Positions 15,772-24,631 of a stretch of 51,028 nucleotides of DNA are shown here, one piece after another. Under the pieces are notes generated by a model. It was not told the origin of the DNA. It ran no database searches and worked only from the letters and a program-made list of their open reading frames with translations. How positions within the stretch are numbered: position 1 is the stretch's first letter; every line of letters starts with the position of its first letter. The stretch is from JAGXLC01 sp964461045 (GTDB taxonomy: Bacteria > Bacteroidota > Bacteroidia > Bacteroidales > UBA12077): positions 1 through 51,028 of the forward strand of contig CAYWSJ010000009.1 of the NCBI GenBank assembly GCA_964461045.1, given 5' to 3'. Made by a program: the position numbers and the translations under genes.

Positions 15772-16656
15772 TTGGAAACTAAAGAGTTACTAAAAAAGGT
15801 TCGGAAGATAGAAATAAAAACCAGGGGCCTTTCCAGGAATATATTTGCTGGTGAATATCACAGCGCTTTCAAAGGAAGAGGAATGTCGTTTAGCGAAGTG
15901 CGTGAGTATCAGTATGGTGATGATATCAGGAATATTGACTGGAATGTAACTGCCCGTTTTAATCACCCATACATAAAGATTTTTGAAGAGGAACGGGAGC
16001 TTACTGTCATGCTTCTGATTGATGTTAGTAGCTCGCGGGTTTTTGGTACAAGTGGTCAGCTAAAGAAGAATCTGATTACTGAAGTGGCTGCTGTTTTGTC
16101 TTTTTCCGCAATACAAAATAATGACAAAATAGGTGTGATACTTTTTAGCGACAAGGTTGAAAAGTTTATTTCACCACAAAAAGGAAGAACACACATTTTA
16201 CGGATTATCAGGGAACTCATTGAATTTACGCCCGAAAGAAAATCAACGGATATTTCAGAAGCCCTCAGGTACCTGACAAATGCAATTAAGAAGAGGGCAA
16301 CTGCGTTTGTTATTTCTGATTTTATAGACATAGAGGAGGGTAAAACAAAAATGAATTTTCATGAAGCCCTCAAGATTGCAAATAATAAACATGATGTTAT
16401 TGGTCTGCAGGTATTTGATAAACGTGAAATGGAGTTGCCACCCCTGGGAATGATTAAAATGAAAGATGCCGAAAGTGATGAAATTATTTGGGTGGACTCT
16501 TCAAGCAGGCAGGTAAGAATGGCTTATAGTGCATGGTGGAAAGAAACAAACAAATTAATAAAGGAAGCTTTCTCCCAGGCTGGAGTGGATTACACAACAT
16601 TAAAAACCGGTGAAGACTATGTCAAACCTCTTGTAACCCTGTTTAAAAGACGTTAA
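15772..16656 (+). CDS. DUF58 / vWA-like protein of the bat operon
   Basis: A 294-residue DUF58 protein. The signature GRGMSFSEVREYQYGDDIRN is at about 36-55, and a von Willebrand A fold begins near 81 with LLIDVSSSR, whose DxSxS metal-site motif is intact. The chosen start is TTG 15772, five bases after the preceding stop, because the N-terminus that follows (ETKELLKKVRKIEIKTRGLS) is the usual beginning of Bacteroidota homologues and no ATG lies close enough. It is likely a cytoplasmic partner of MoxR. Confidence 0.9.
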   Translation: METKELLKKVRKIEIKTRGLSRNIFAGEYHSAFKGRGMSFSEVREYQYGDDIRNIDWNVTARFNHPYIKIFEEERELTVMLLIDVSSSRVFGTSGQLKKNLITEVAAVLSFSAIQNNDKIGVILFSDKVEKFISPQKGRTHILRIIRELIEFTPERKSTDISEALRYLTNAIKKRATAFVISDFIDIEEGKTKMNFHEALKIANNKHDVIGLQVFDKREMELPPLGMIKMKDAESDEIIWVDSSSRQVRMAYSAWWKETNKLIKEAFSQAGVDYTTLKTGEDYVKPLVTLFKRR

Positions 16657-16674
16657 ATGGTGAAAATTATTAGT

Positions 16675-17685
16675 ATGAAAAATACATCGGCTATATTATT
16701 GATTGGACTTTTTGCTTTCATGCCGGCTTTAATGACAGGTCAGAATGTAACCGTCAATTCTTATTTGGACACAAATAAAATATTGATAGGAGATCAGATT
16801 CATTATCATATTCAATTGCGTAAAGACAAGGGTTTGACTGTGAGATATTTTGGATTGCAGAATTTGCCAAAACAGGTTGAGGTTCTGAATGAGAGTGAAT
16901 TAGATACTTCTGTGCTGAATGATAACGAGTTCCTTATAAAGAAAAAATATCTTCTGACTGTTTTCGATACAGGTTCTTTTACAATTCCGTCCTTAAAATT
17001 TACATATGGAGATCAAAACCAAACCGACAGCATCTATACTGATTCGACCATTTTAACAGTACAGCCGGTAAGGGTGGATACTACCGAAAATATTTTCACG
17101 GTGAAGAGTCCTTTTGGTGCTCCGGTAACTCTTAAGGAGGCTTTGCCTTATATTGCTATTGGGGTGGGAGCTATTTTGCTGGTTCTCCTGGTAATTTACC
17201 TGATGAGGAAATTTAAAAGAAAAGAAGAAGTTGTTGAACCTGAAAAACCAACTGAGCCGGCTCATGTTATTGCTTTTAGAGAGCTGGACAAATTGAAAGA
17301 TGATCAGCTATGGCAATCGGGTAAAATAAAACTCTTTTATACAAGGTTAACTGAAATCCTTAGAAAATATCTCTGGCTGAGATATGATATTAAAACACTT
17401 GAACGAACAACAGATGAGATACTTACTTCTTTAAAAAATACAGGTTTCGATCAGGAAGAATTATTTAAAGAGCTGGAAGATACTCTGCATCTGGCAGATC
17501 TTGTCAAATTTGCCAAGTTTGAACCAGGTAAGAAGGATCATGAGGAGAGTATGGAGAGAGCCTATAGCTTTGTGAAAGAAACCAGAATACAAGAAGAAGA
17601 AAAGGAAAAGCCTCAGAAAAAGCAGAAGGAAGAGGAAGCTTATACTGAGGGTGATGAAAAAACTGATAAAGAAGCACAAAAATGA
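16675..17685 (+). CDS. Bat-operon membrane protein with signal peptide and cytoplasmic tail
   Basis: A 336-residue protein that is not assigned to a characterised family. It has a signal peptide (MKNTSAILLIGLFAF and onward), a beta-rich extracytoplasmic domain of about 130 residues, one transmembrane helix at about 160-180 and a charged, Lys/Glu-rich cytoplasmic tail. The start at 16675 gives the cleanest signal peptide; ATG 16657, immediately after the DUF58 stop, is an alternative. The stop overlaps the batA start by 4 bp (ATGA), showing translational coupling. It is a standard component at this position in Bacteroidota bat operons. Confidence 0.8.
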   Translation: MKNTSAILLIGLFAFMPALMTGQNVTVNSYLDTNKILIGDQIHYHIQLRKDKGLTVRYFGLQNLPKQVEVLNESELDTSVLNDNEFLIKKKYLLTVFDTGSFTIPSLKFTYGDQNQTDSIYTDSTILTVQPVRVDTTENIFTVKSPFGAPVTLKEALPYIAIGVGAILLVLLVIYLMRKFKRKEEVVEPEKPTEPAHVIAFRELDKLKDDQLWQSGKIKLFYTRLTEILRKYLWLRYDIKTLERTTDEILTSLKNTGFDQEELFKELEDTLHLADLVKFAKFEPGKKDHEESMERAYSFVKETRIQEEEKEKPQKKQKEEEAYTEGDEKTDKEAQK

Positions 17686-18674
17686 GAGATTTAACATTTA
17701 ACAATCCTGAATTTTTGTTTTTACTGGTATTACTGGTACCATTTATTGTTTGGTATTTTTTAAAAAACAATAAGAACTATGCTTCGATACAGGTTTCTAC
17801 TATTCAAAATATTAAAAATTACAGTCGTTCTTTTAAAAACATATTAAGACATGTTCTGTTTGGTTTCAGGATGTTGGCTATTGCGTTGCTGATTGTGGCC
17901 TTTGCCCGCCCTCAGTCAACGGATCGCTGGAAGGACGTTTCAACCGAGGGGATAGATATTGTGCTTGCCCTTGATATTTCAAGCAGTATGCTGGCCAAAG
18001 ATTTTAACCCAAACAGGCTGGAAGCATCCAAGGATATTGCCACAGAATTTATCCAGGACAGGCCAAATGACAGAATGGGCCTGGTCGTTTTCAGTGGGGA
18101 AAGTTTTACTCAATGCCCGCTTACAACCGATCACAGAGTACTGATCAATTTGTTTGATGACATTGAAAGTGGTATGGTAGAAGATGGTACTGCCATAGGA
18201 ATGGGCCTGGCTACTTCTGTAAATAGATTGAAAGATAGCAAAGCAAAGAGCAAAGTAGTGATTTTGCTTACAGATGGTGTGAACAACAGGGGATCTGTGG
18301 CTCCCAATACAGCGGCTGAAATAGCTGAAACCTACGACATAAGGGTTTATACTATTGGTGTGGGAAGCCGGGGAACCGCACCATACCCGGTTAATACACC
18401 ATACGGAGTTCAGTATAAAGATATGGAGGTAAAAATTGACGAAGAGGTTCTTCAGCAAATTGCTCAAACAACAAATGGAAAATATTTCAGAGCAGTAAAC
18501 AACCAGAAACTAAAAAAAATCTATGAAGAGATAGATAAAATGGAAAAGTCAAAAATTGAGGTTACTGAATTCAGTGAAAAGAATGAAGAGTTTTTCTGGT
18601 TTATAATTATTGGGGTTGGATTAATAATTATAGAAATTACATTAAAAAATACTGTTTTACGAAGTATCCCGTAA
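17682..18674 (+). CDS. batA: BatA, membrane-anchored vWA-domain protein
   Basis: A 330-residue protein with N-terminal helices at about 11-27 and 60-77, a von Willebrand A domain with the MIDAS motif DISSS (98-102), the vWA segment LTDGVNNRG near 203, and a C-terminal helix at about 308-325. Bat proteins are associated with oxygen tolerance in Bacteroides. Its start overlaps the preceding stop by 4 bp, and batB follows after 12 bp. The MIDAS residues are complete, so metal-dependent binding is expected. Confidence 0.94.
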   Translation: MRDLTFNNPEFLFLLVLLVPFIVWYFLKNNKNYASIQVSTIQNIKNYSRSFKNILRHVLFGFRMLAIALLIVAFARPQSTDRWKDVSTEGIDIVLALDISSSMLAKDFNPNRLEASKDIATEFIQDRPNDRMGLVVFSGESFTQCPLTTDHRVLINLFDDIESGMVEDGTAIGMGLATSVNRLKDSKAKSKVVILLTDGVNNRGSVAPNTAAEIAETYDIRVYTIGVGSRGTAPYPVNTPYGVQYKDMEVKIDEEVLQQIAQTTNGKYFRAVNNQKLKKIYEEIDKMEKSKIEVTEFSEKNEEFFWFIIIGVGLIIIEITLKNTVLRSIP

Positions 18675-18686
18675 AAGGAGAAAACT

Positions 18687-19724
18687 ATGTTTAAATTCGG
18701 AAATCCTGAAATATTATATGGTCTGATAATCATACCGGTCCTTTTGTTACTCTTTATTATTGCTGTGTATAACAAAAAAAGGGCACTCAGGAAGTATGGT
18801 GATTTTGGTGTCATTCAGCAACTTATGCCATTGCGTTCAAAAGCCAGGCCTGTTCTGAAATTTATTTTCGTCATCCTGGCTGTTGCTGCACTGATTTTTA
18901 CCGCTGCTGATCCTCAGTTCGGTTCAAAGCTTGAAAAAGTGAAAAGAAAAGGTGTTGAGATAGTCATTGCCCTGGATGTTTCAAATAGTATGATGGCTGA
19001 AGATATAGAACCCAACAGGCTTGAAAGGGCTAAGAGGTCTATATCCCGTTTAATTGACAGATTGAAAAATGATAAAATAGGACTCATTGTTTTTGCAGGA
19101 GATGCTTATGTGCAGGTTCCTGTAACAACAGATTATTCAGCAATTAAAATGTATTTGTCTACAATAAATACAGACATTGTTCCCCGCCAGGGTACTGCTA
19201 TAGGATCAGCAATAGATCTGGCTGTTAGATCGTTCGATTCAAAAAGTGAGCTTGAGAAAGCATTAATTATTATAACTGATGGAGAAAATCATAAGGGAAA
19301 TGCCGTGGAAGCTGCTAAAGAAGCGAGAAAAGAAGGTATTAAAATCCACACTATTGGAATGGGTAGTGTAGAAGGTGCACCAATACCTTTAAAAAAACGA
19401 AATGGACAGGTTGTTTATCAAAAAGATAACCAGGGTAATACTGTGGTAAGTAAATTAGATCCGAAGATGCTCAGGCAAATTGCTTCAGTTGGAGATGGAA
19501 AGTTTACAAGAGCAAATAATGCACGAACAGGTCTTAACGAAATTTTTAATGCAATTAGCAAGATGACACAGAAAGAGATTGAATCAAAGGTTTATACTGA
19601 TTATGAACATCGCTTTCAATATCTTCTGGGGCTTGCTTTGCTTCTTTTGTTTGCAGACCTGTTGCTCATGAATAGAAAAAACAATAAGTTAAATAAGTTT
19701 AACCTGTTTAAAACGGGAATGTGA
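18687..19724 (+). CDS. batB: BatB, membrane-anchored vWA-domain protein
   Basis: A 345-residue paralogue of BatA with helices at about 8-28 and 56-74, the MIDAS motif DVSNS (97-101), the segment ITDGENHKGN near 194 and a C-terminal helix near 312-328. BatA and BatB are thought to act together at the inner membrane, possibly with MoxR. The stop codon overlaps the possible GTG start of batC, indicating coupling. Confidence 0.94.
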   Translation: MFKFGNPEILYGLIIIPVLLLLFIIAVYNKKRALRKYGDFGVIQQLMPLRSKARPVLKFIFVILAVAALIFTAADPQFGSKLEKVKRKGVEIVIALDVSNSMMAEDIEPNRLERAKRSISRLIDRLKNDKIGLIVFAGDAYVQVPVTTDYSAIKMYLSTINTDIVPRQGTAIGSAIDLAVRSFDSKSELEKALIIITDGENHKGNAVEAAKEARKEGIKIHTIGMGSVEGAPIPLKKRNGQVVYQKDNQGNTVVSKLDPKMLRQIASVGDGKFTRANNARTGLNEIFNAISKMTQKEIESKVYTDYEHRFQYLLGLALLLLFADLLLMNRKNNKLNKFNLFKTGM

Positions 19725-19726
19725 TT

Positions 19727-20479
19727 ATGATGCGCGTTTTTGGTTTAGTATTGATTACAATTATTGCTACTGTAAGTATGTATGGACAAGGTGAAAGAAA
19801 ATACATACGAAGAGGGAATCGTGAATTTGAAGAGAAAAAGTTTACGGAGGCAGAAATAAGATACAGGAATGCTATTGATAAAGAACCTAATTCTTTTGAA
19901 GCCAGTTTTAATATAGGCGATGCCTTATACGAACAGGAGAAATACCAGGAAGCAGCTAAAAAGTTTAGTTCGTTAACAGGCAAAGATGTTTCTGATGAGA
20001 AACTGGCCAAAGTTTATCATAACCTGGGGAATTCGCTTTTTAAAAGTGATAAACTAAAAGAAAGTATAGAGGCCTATAAAAATGCTTTAAAGCACAACCC
20101 CGGCGATATGGAGACAAAACATAACCTTACTTATGCACTCGAAAAACTGAAAGAGAAACAGAATAAGAAAAAACAGGACCAGCAAAAACAGAAAAAGAAC
20201 CAGCAGAATCAGAATAAGAACAAAAATCAGAAAAACAAACCTGAGGATAAGAAGAATCAGAATAATCAAAATCAACAAAATCAGCAAAATAAACAGGAGC
20301 AAAAGAAACAGGATAATAAAAATAAAAATCAACCCCAGCCTCAACCAGAGAGAGAGATTTCTAAAAAAGATGCAGAACGTCTTTTAAAAGCGATTGCTAA
20401 CGATGAGAAAAAATTGCAAAAAAAATTGAAGAAGAAGAAGGCAAAGGTAAAATCTGCAAAAACAGTTAAAGAATGGTAG
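19727..20479 (+). CDS. batC: BatC, TPR protein with Lys/Gln/Asn-rich region
   Basis: A 250-residue exported or membrane-associated TPR protein. A signal peptide (about 1-20, ending YGQ) is followed by three TPR units (about 22-140), then a low-complexity K/N/Q region (about 140-205) and a basic C-terminal helix (ISKKDAERLLKAIANDEKK). The start is ATG 19727 or 19730; a GTG at 19721 is possible. TPRs probably bind other Bat proteins. BatD follows after a 105-bp gap. Confidence 0.88.
   Translation: MMRVFGLVLITIIATVSMYGQGERKYIRRGNREFEEKKFTEAEIRYRNAIDKEPNSFEASFNIGDALYEQEKYQEAAKKFSSLTGKDVSDEKLAKVYHNLGNSLFKSDKLKESIEAYKNALKHNPGDMETKHNLTYALEKLKEKQNKKKQDQQKQKKNQQNQNKNKNQKNKPEDKKNQNNQNQQNQQNKQEQKKQDNKNKNQPQPQPEREISKKDAERLLKAIANDEKKLQKKLKKKKAKVKSAKTVKEW
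20150..20345 (+). repeat. Low-complexity A/CAG/AAT-rich coding repeat in batC
   Basis: This stretch is a degenerate mix of CAG, AAA, AAT and AAC codons that encodes a Lys/Gln/Asn-rich linker. It is likely to vary in length by slippage, and the reverse strand shows a long spurious Leu/Ile frame. Confidence 0.8.
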
Positions 20480-20584
20480 GTAATGGTTTTGATACCACTA
20501 TAGTTTTGAAATAAAAATGTTTGAGTCAGGCGGTTTTAAATCCGGAAGCAACTGACTCTTACGATAAAAATTAAATGGGAAGAG

Positions 20585-22393
20585 ATGAAAAATTGGATTT
20601 TATATATAGTTTTATTTTTTACTTTCGGGAATCTTTATGCGGATGAGGATGTTAAATTTTCTGTAAATGCCCCGAATGTAGTCCGCCAGGGGCAACAATT
20701 CCGTTTGGTCTATACTGTAAATACCCAGATTGATGACTTCCAGGCACCCAGGGTGGAAAATTTCAGTGTTCTGGCGGGACCCAGTAAATCCACAAGTACG
20801 AATATAAGTATTATTAATGGGAAAATGACAAGGCAATATACGCTGAAATTTACCTATATTTTAAGAGCTAATGAAACGGGAAAGTTTTCAATTTCTCCGG
20901 CTAAAGTTGAAAAAGATGGCAAAATATATCAGTCTGATCCCGTAAATATTGAGGTTATAAAAAGTACTGGCGGAACCCAGACACAACAGTCAGATAAAAA
21001 TAAACCTGCACGGAGCCGGAATGTGGATGTTGATAATGAAGATCTGTTTGTAAGAGTTTTTCTGAATAAAAAAAATGTAAGAAGACAGGAACCGGTTGTG
21101 GCAACAATTAAAATATACACAAAATTAAATCTTTCAGGGTTTGAGAATGTTAAATTCCCTGATTTTGACGGTTTTTATAAATATGAAATAGAAACACCAC
21201 CTTTGAGACAATTACAGGAGGAAAATATTAATGGACAGATTTATGGTACAGGGGTGTTGAAAAAGTTTTTACTCTTCCCACAAAAAGCAAAAAAAATAAC
21301 AATCGACCCATTTGAGGTAGACTGTATTGTACAGAAAAAATCTAACTCAAGATCGCAAAGCATCTTCGATGATTTTTTCGGTTCTTACCGGAATGTAAAA
21401 ATTCCGCTTTCAAGTAAACCTGTGACCTTAGATGTTAAATCACTGCCAGGTTCTAAACCAAATAATTTTACAGGTGGAGTGGGTGATTTTACTATTTCTG
21501 CCTCACTTGATAAAAATAAGGTAAAGACTAATGAATCAGTGAATTTGAACATTGAGATATCCGGTAAAGGAAATCTTAAAATTATGGATGTTCCTGAAGT
21601 TGATTTTCCTCCTGACCTGGAAACATATGAGCCTAAAATAGAAAACAATATAGATATTTCTGAAAGCGGAGCAAAGGGGAGCAAAAAAATTGAATACTTA
21701 ATTATACCACGCCATGAAGGAGAATTCAGGATATCACCGGTTTCTTTCAGTTATTTCGATTTGAGTGAAAATAAATATAAAACACTTTCGGCAGGGCCTT
21801 TTACTTTAAATGTTACCAAAGGAGACGGTGATACCACAGTAACAGTAACCTCTTTTTCAAAGAAAGACATTAGTGTTATTGATAGTGATATCCGCTTTAT
21901 TAAGACAGAAAAATTCAAACTAAAAGAGAGAGGAAAATTTATTTTTGGATCTCTTTTCTTCTTTATGGTTTATGGAGTTTCTGTTGCTGCTTTTATTTTA
22001 CTTCTTCTTGTTAGGAGAAGGAAAATCAGAGAAAATGCTGATATAGAACTGCTTAAAAATAAAAAGGCTAATAAGTTTGCTAAAAAACGCCTGAAAGTAG
22101 CATCGAGGTATCTTAAAGAAAACGAAAAAGATCGTTTTTATGAAGAAACCTTAAAAGCATTGTGGGGCTATCTTAGTGATAAGTTAAGTATTCCTGTTGC
22201 TGAACTATCAAGGGAAAAAGCAGATGAAAAACTTGAAGAGAAGGGTATAGAAGAGGATATAAGATCACAGTTTTTACAATTACTGGATGATTGTGAATTT
22301 GCCAGATATGCTCCTTCTGCAAGTGAAGAGAGGATGGACAGACTATATAAAAATGCCGTGGAAATTATCAGTAAGTTGCAACAAAGACTATAG
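20585..22393 (+). CDS. batD: BatD, oxygen-tolerance membrane protein
   Basis: A 602-residue BatD. A signal peptide (about 1-19) precedes tandem beta-sandwich domains (about 22-440), a transmembrane helix at about 455-478 and a cytoplasmic helical domain (about 485-602). Family-typical segments include DLFVRVFLNKK near 155 and VRRQEPV near 167. It probably sits in the periplasm facing BatA and BatB. BatE follows with a 3-bp gap. Length fits the family. Confidence 0.93.
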   Translation: MKNWILYIVLFFTFGNLYADEDVKFSVNAPNVVRQGQQFRLVYTVNTQIDDFQAPRVENFSVLAGPSKSTSTNISIINGKMTRQYTLKFTYILRANETGKFSISPAKVEKDGKIYQSDPVNIEVIKSTGGTQTQQSDKNKPARSRNVDVDNEDLFVRVFLNKKNVRRQEPVVATIKIYTKLNLSGFENVKFPDFDGFYKYEIETPPLRQLQEENINGQIYGTGVLKKFLLFPQKAKKITIDPFEVDCIVQKKSNSRSQSIFDDFFGSYRNVKIPLSSKPVTLDVKSLPGSKPNNFTGGVGDFTISASLDKNKVKTNESVNLNIEISGKGNLKIMDVPEVDFPPDLETYEPKIENNIDISESGAKGSKKIEYLIIPRHEGEFRISPVSFSYFDLSENKYKTLSAGPFTLNVTKGDGDTTVTVTSFSKKDISVIDSDIRFIKTEKFKLKERGKFIFGSLFFFMVYGVSVAAFILLLLVRRRKIRENADIELLKNKKANKFAKKRLKVASRYLKENEKDRFYEETLKALWGYLSDKLSIPVAELSREKADEKLEEKGIEEDIRSQFLQLLDDCEFARYAPSASEERMDRLYKNAVEIISKLQQRL

Positions 22394-22396
22394 GAA

Positions 22397-23176
22397 ATGA
22401 TGAAATTTAACAACATAATGATGAAAAGGATATTAATATTTTTTGCCTTTGTTTTTTTGAGTCAACCACTTTTGGCTGATAATAATAAAGTTACGATTGA
22501 TTCGGCAAATCAATTTTATACAAAAGGAAAATATGAAAAGGCCATTAAATATTACGAGCAGGTTCTGGAAAATGGATACGAATCTGCAGGTTTGTACTAT
22601 AATCTTGGAAATGCATATTATAAATCGCATAAAATAGCTTCTGCAATTTTGAATTACGAAAGAGCTCGTTTGAGGGACCCCGGAAATGAGGATATAAAAT
22701 ATAATCTTCAGCTGGCAAGAAAGCAGATTACAGATGATATTGAAGCAATTCCTCAGTTTTTTATATCGAAATGGATAAGACAATTTATTCAGTTGTTTGG
22801 TTCTGATGCCTGGGCCATAACAAGTATGATTACTTTTGTAGGTTTTTTGATTTTATTAGCTTTATCTTTGTTTTCTAAGCGATTTAATTTAAAACGGACT
22901 TTTTTCTGGCTTTCATTGGTTTTATTGGTATTAAGTTTTTCTACTTTTTATTTTTCACATAAGCAGAAACAAAATATAGTTAGCAATGAAAAAGCTATCG
23001 TTTTTTCTTCAAAAGTAACCGTGAAAAGTACGCCTGCAAAGAGTGGTACAGATTTGTTCCTGATTCATGAAGGACTTAAGGTTAAAATAATCAGAGAAGT
23101 GGGAGACTGGTACGAAATAAAGCTTGCCGATGGAAATGTAGGATGGATACAAAAAGAGGATGTAGAAGAAATATAG
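22397..23176 (+). CDS. batE: BatE, TPR and SH3b protein
   Basis: A 259-residue protein with a signal peptide, two to three TPR units (about 38-110) including NLGNAYYKSHK, two transmembrane helices (about 136-155 and 165-185) and a C-terminal bacterial SH3 domain (about 205-257; WYEIKLADGNVGWI). The start is ambiguous among ATGs at 22397, 22400, 22418 and 22421; the last two give a more compact signal peptide. It closes the core bat cluster. Confidence 0.9.
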   Translation: MMKFNNIMMKRILIFFAFVFLSQPLLADNNKVTIDSANQFYTKGKYEKAIKYYEQVLENGYESAGLYYNLGNAYYKSHKIASAILNYERARLRDPGNEDIKYNLQLARKQITDDIEAIPQFFISKWIRQFIQLFGSDAWAITSMITFVGFLILLALSLFSKRFNLKRTFFWLSLVLLVLSFSTFYFSHKQKQNIVSNEKAIVFSSKVTVKSTPAKSGTDLFLIHEGLKVKIIREVGDWYEIKLADGNVGWIQKEDVEEI

Positions 23177-23222
23177 TCTCCGAAAAGATTTTAAGGATAA
23201 TTGACATCTGAATTTATAATTT

Positions 23223-23684
23223 ATGACAGAAAAAATAGATATAGACCCTCATATCAAACTATTAAAAGATTATTACAGGAGAATCTTATTGTATGAAGGA
23301 ATTGCTGTGGTTGTTTTTGGTTTTTTATACTTTTTTCTTAAAGAAAGTTTTCAACTTGAGAAGCAACCTGCACTTATGCTGAAATCAATATTCTTTGCTA
23401 TTTTTTTAATAGCTTTTCCCTCCTTACTATCAAATTTTCATTCCCAGGTAAATAAACTGCATACCGGAATGAGCATTAAACTGAAAATAGAAAAATATAA
23501 AAAAGGGTATTATTTTCTTAATAATTCATTATTTGCACTCTTTATTTTATGCCTGATTGCATTTATGTTCACGGGAGATTATTTTGTACTGGTTTTTTTA
23601 TTGGCAGATTTGTTTTTTATAGTTTACGAAAGACCCCGGGATTATAGAATTAAAGAAATCTTAACCACTCCTGATGAGGTTTAA
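23223..23684 (+). CDS. Hypothetical four-helix membrane protein
   Basis: A 153-residue protein with a short polar N-terminus and four hydrophobic segments (about 20-39, 51-68, 98-115 and 116-133), then a short charged tail ending near RIKEILTTPDEV. No catalytic motif or named family was recognised. It lies 46 bp downstream of batE on the same strand and may be cotranscribed with it. Confidence 0.7.
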   Translation: MTEKIDIDPHIKLLKDYYRRILLYEGIAVVVFGFLYFFLKESFQLEKQPALMLKSIFFAIFLIAFPSLLSNFHSQVNKLHTGMSIKLKIEKYKKGYYFLNNSLFALFILCLIAFMFTGDYFVLVFLLADLFFIVYERPRDYRIKEILTTPDEV

Positions 23685-23739
23685 CAATCGGGGATATAGG
23701 TTTTTGTTGCTGGTATTTTTTCTCTGATTCCTGTTTTCA

Positions 23740-23771
23740 TTGTAATTATTATAAAAAAATTCCTATATTCG
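23740..23771 (+). promoter_or_regulatory. Possible promoter of the LiaF-like gene
   Basis: A TTG (23740-23742) and TATATTCG (23764-23771, one mismatch to TAnnTTTG) are separated by 21 bp. They lie 23 bp upstream of the start at 23795. Confidence 0.35.
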
Positions 23772-23794
23772 GGGAAACCTTATAATTTACGACT

Positions 23795-24499
23795 ATGGGA
23801 AATAATAAACTTACCGGCCGAAGTCTGATAGGTATTGTTTTTTTACTTATAGGACTTGCTCTGATACTTAGAAGTTTTGATGTGATGGATTCAGAAGTGA
23901 TGGATTTTCTTTTTAGCTGGCCGACCCTTTTGGTGGTCCTTGGAATTCTTTTTCTGTCAAGTCACAGGCAAAGCAACACAGGATGGATTTTGTTGATTAT
24001 TGGAGGTTTGTTTCTTATTAAAAGGATAACAGATGTCTCTGTTTTTGATCATGACATTTTCTGGCCCGTTCTTTTCATTGCCATTGGTGTTTTAATACTC
24101 TTTAAATCACTTGGGAAGATTAATAAGCAAGGCGCTCAGAAGGTTGGAGATAAGTCGAATACCATTGATGATATTGCCTTATTGGGGGGTAATGAAAGAA
24201 AAATTACAGCCGATGCTTTCAAAGGTGGTACGGTAACATCTATTCTTGGTGGCTCAAAAATTAACTTTAAAGATGCTACAATGGCCCCCGGAGAAAATGT
24301 AATTGACGTTTTTATGCTCTTTGGAGGTTCAACTTTTATTGTTCCAAGGGATTGGAATGTGAAAAGTGAAGTTACATCGATATTTGGTGGATTTGATGAT
24401 AAAAGAGATTTTACCGAGCAAAAGCAGGGAAAGTCTGAAAGTACATTGATAATAAAAGGGATTGCCCTTTTTGGTGGAGGAGAAGTCAAATCATATTAG
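23795..24499 (+). CDS. LiaF/YvqF-like membrane protein (cell-envelope stress type)
   Basis: A 234-residue protein with four short transmembrane helices (about 11-28, 38-55, 62-78 and 88-105) and a C-terminal beta-helix-like domain (about 125-232) with repeated GG motifs such as LLGGNER, ILGGSKI, LFGGSTF and IFGGFDD. This matches the LiaF/YvqF family; LiaF senses envelope stress with LiaRS in Firmicutes. No LiaRS partner is nearby, and in Bacteroidota the role is unknown. Confidence 0.85.
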   Translation: MGNNKLTGRSLIGIVFLLIGLALILRSFDVMDSEVMDFLFSWPTLLVVLGILFLSSHRQSNTGWILLIIGGLFLIKRITDVSVFDHDIFWPVLFIAIGVLILFKSLGKINKQGAQKVGDKSNTIDDIALLGGNERKITADAFKGGTVTSILGGSKINFKDATMAPGENVIDVFMLFGGSTFIVPRDWNVKSEVTSIFGGFDDKRDFTEQKQGKSESTLIIKGIALFGGGEVKSY

Positions 24500-24571
24500 T
24501 GCATTGCTTATTTTTTCAGATACAGGTAGGTTTAATCTTGCCTTAAATAATCAGAAATATTTTTATAAATA

Positions 24572-24599
24572 ATAGCCATGATCTTTTGAACATGGCTAT
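24572..24599. terminator. Bidirectional hairpin between two convergent genes
   Basis: ATAGCCATG (24572-24580) and CATGGCTAT (24591-24599) form a perfect 9-bp stem with a 10-nt loop. It lies between the stop codons of convergent genes. The minus strand continues into a T-rich run, while the plus side has no strong T-run. Confidence 0.55.
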
Positions 24600-24631
24600 G
24601 GAACAATATTATTAGAATTGTAAGATTATAA

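Noticed and set aside
20087..20344. Long Leu/Ile/Phe-rich frame on the minus strand inside batC
   Set aside because: It is the reverse of the low-complexity Lys/Gln/Asn coding repeat of batC and has no independent support as a membrane protein.
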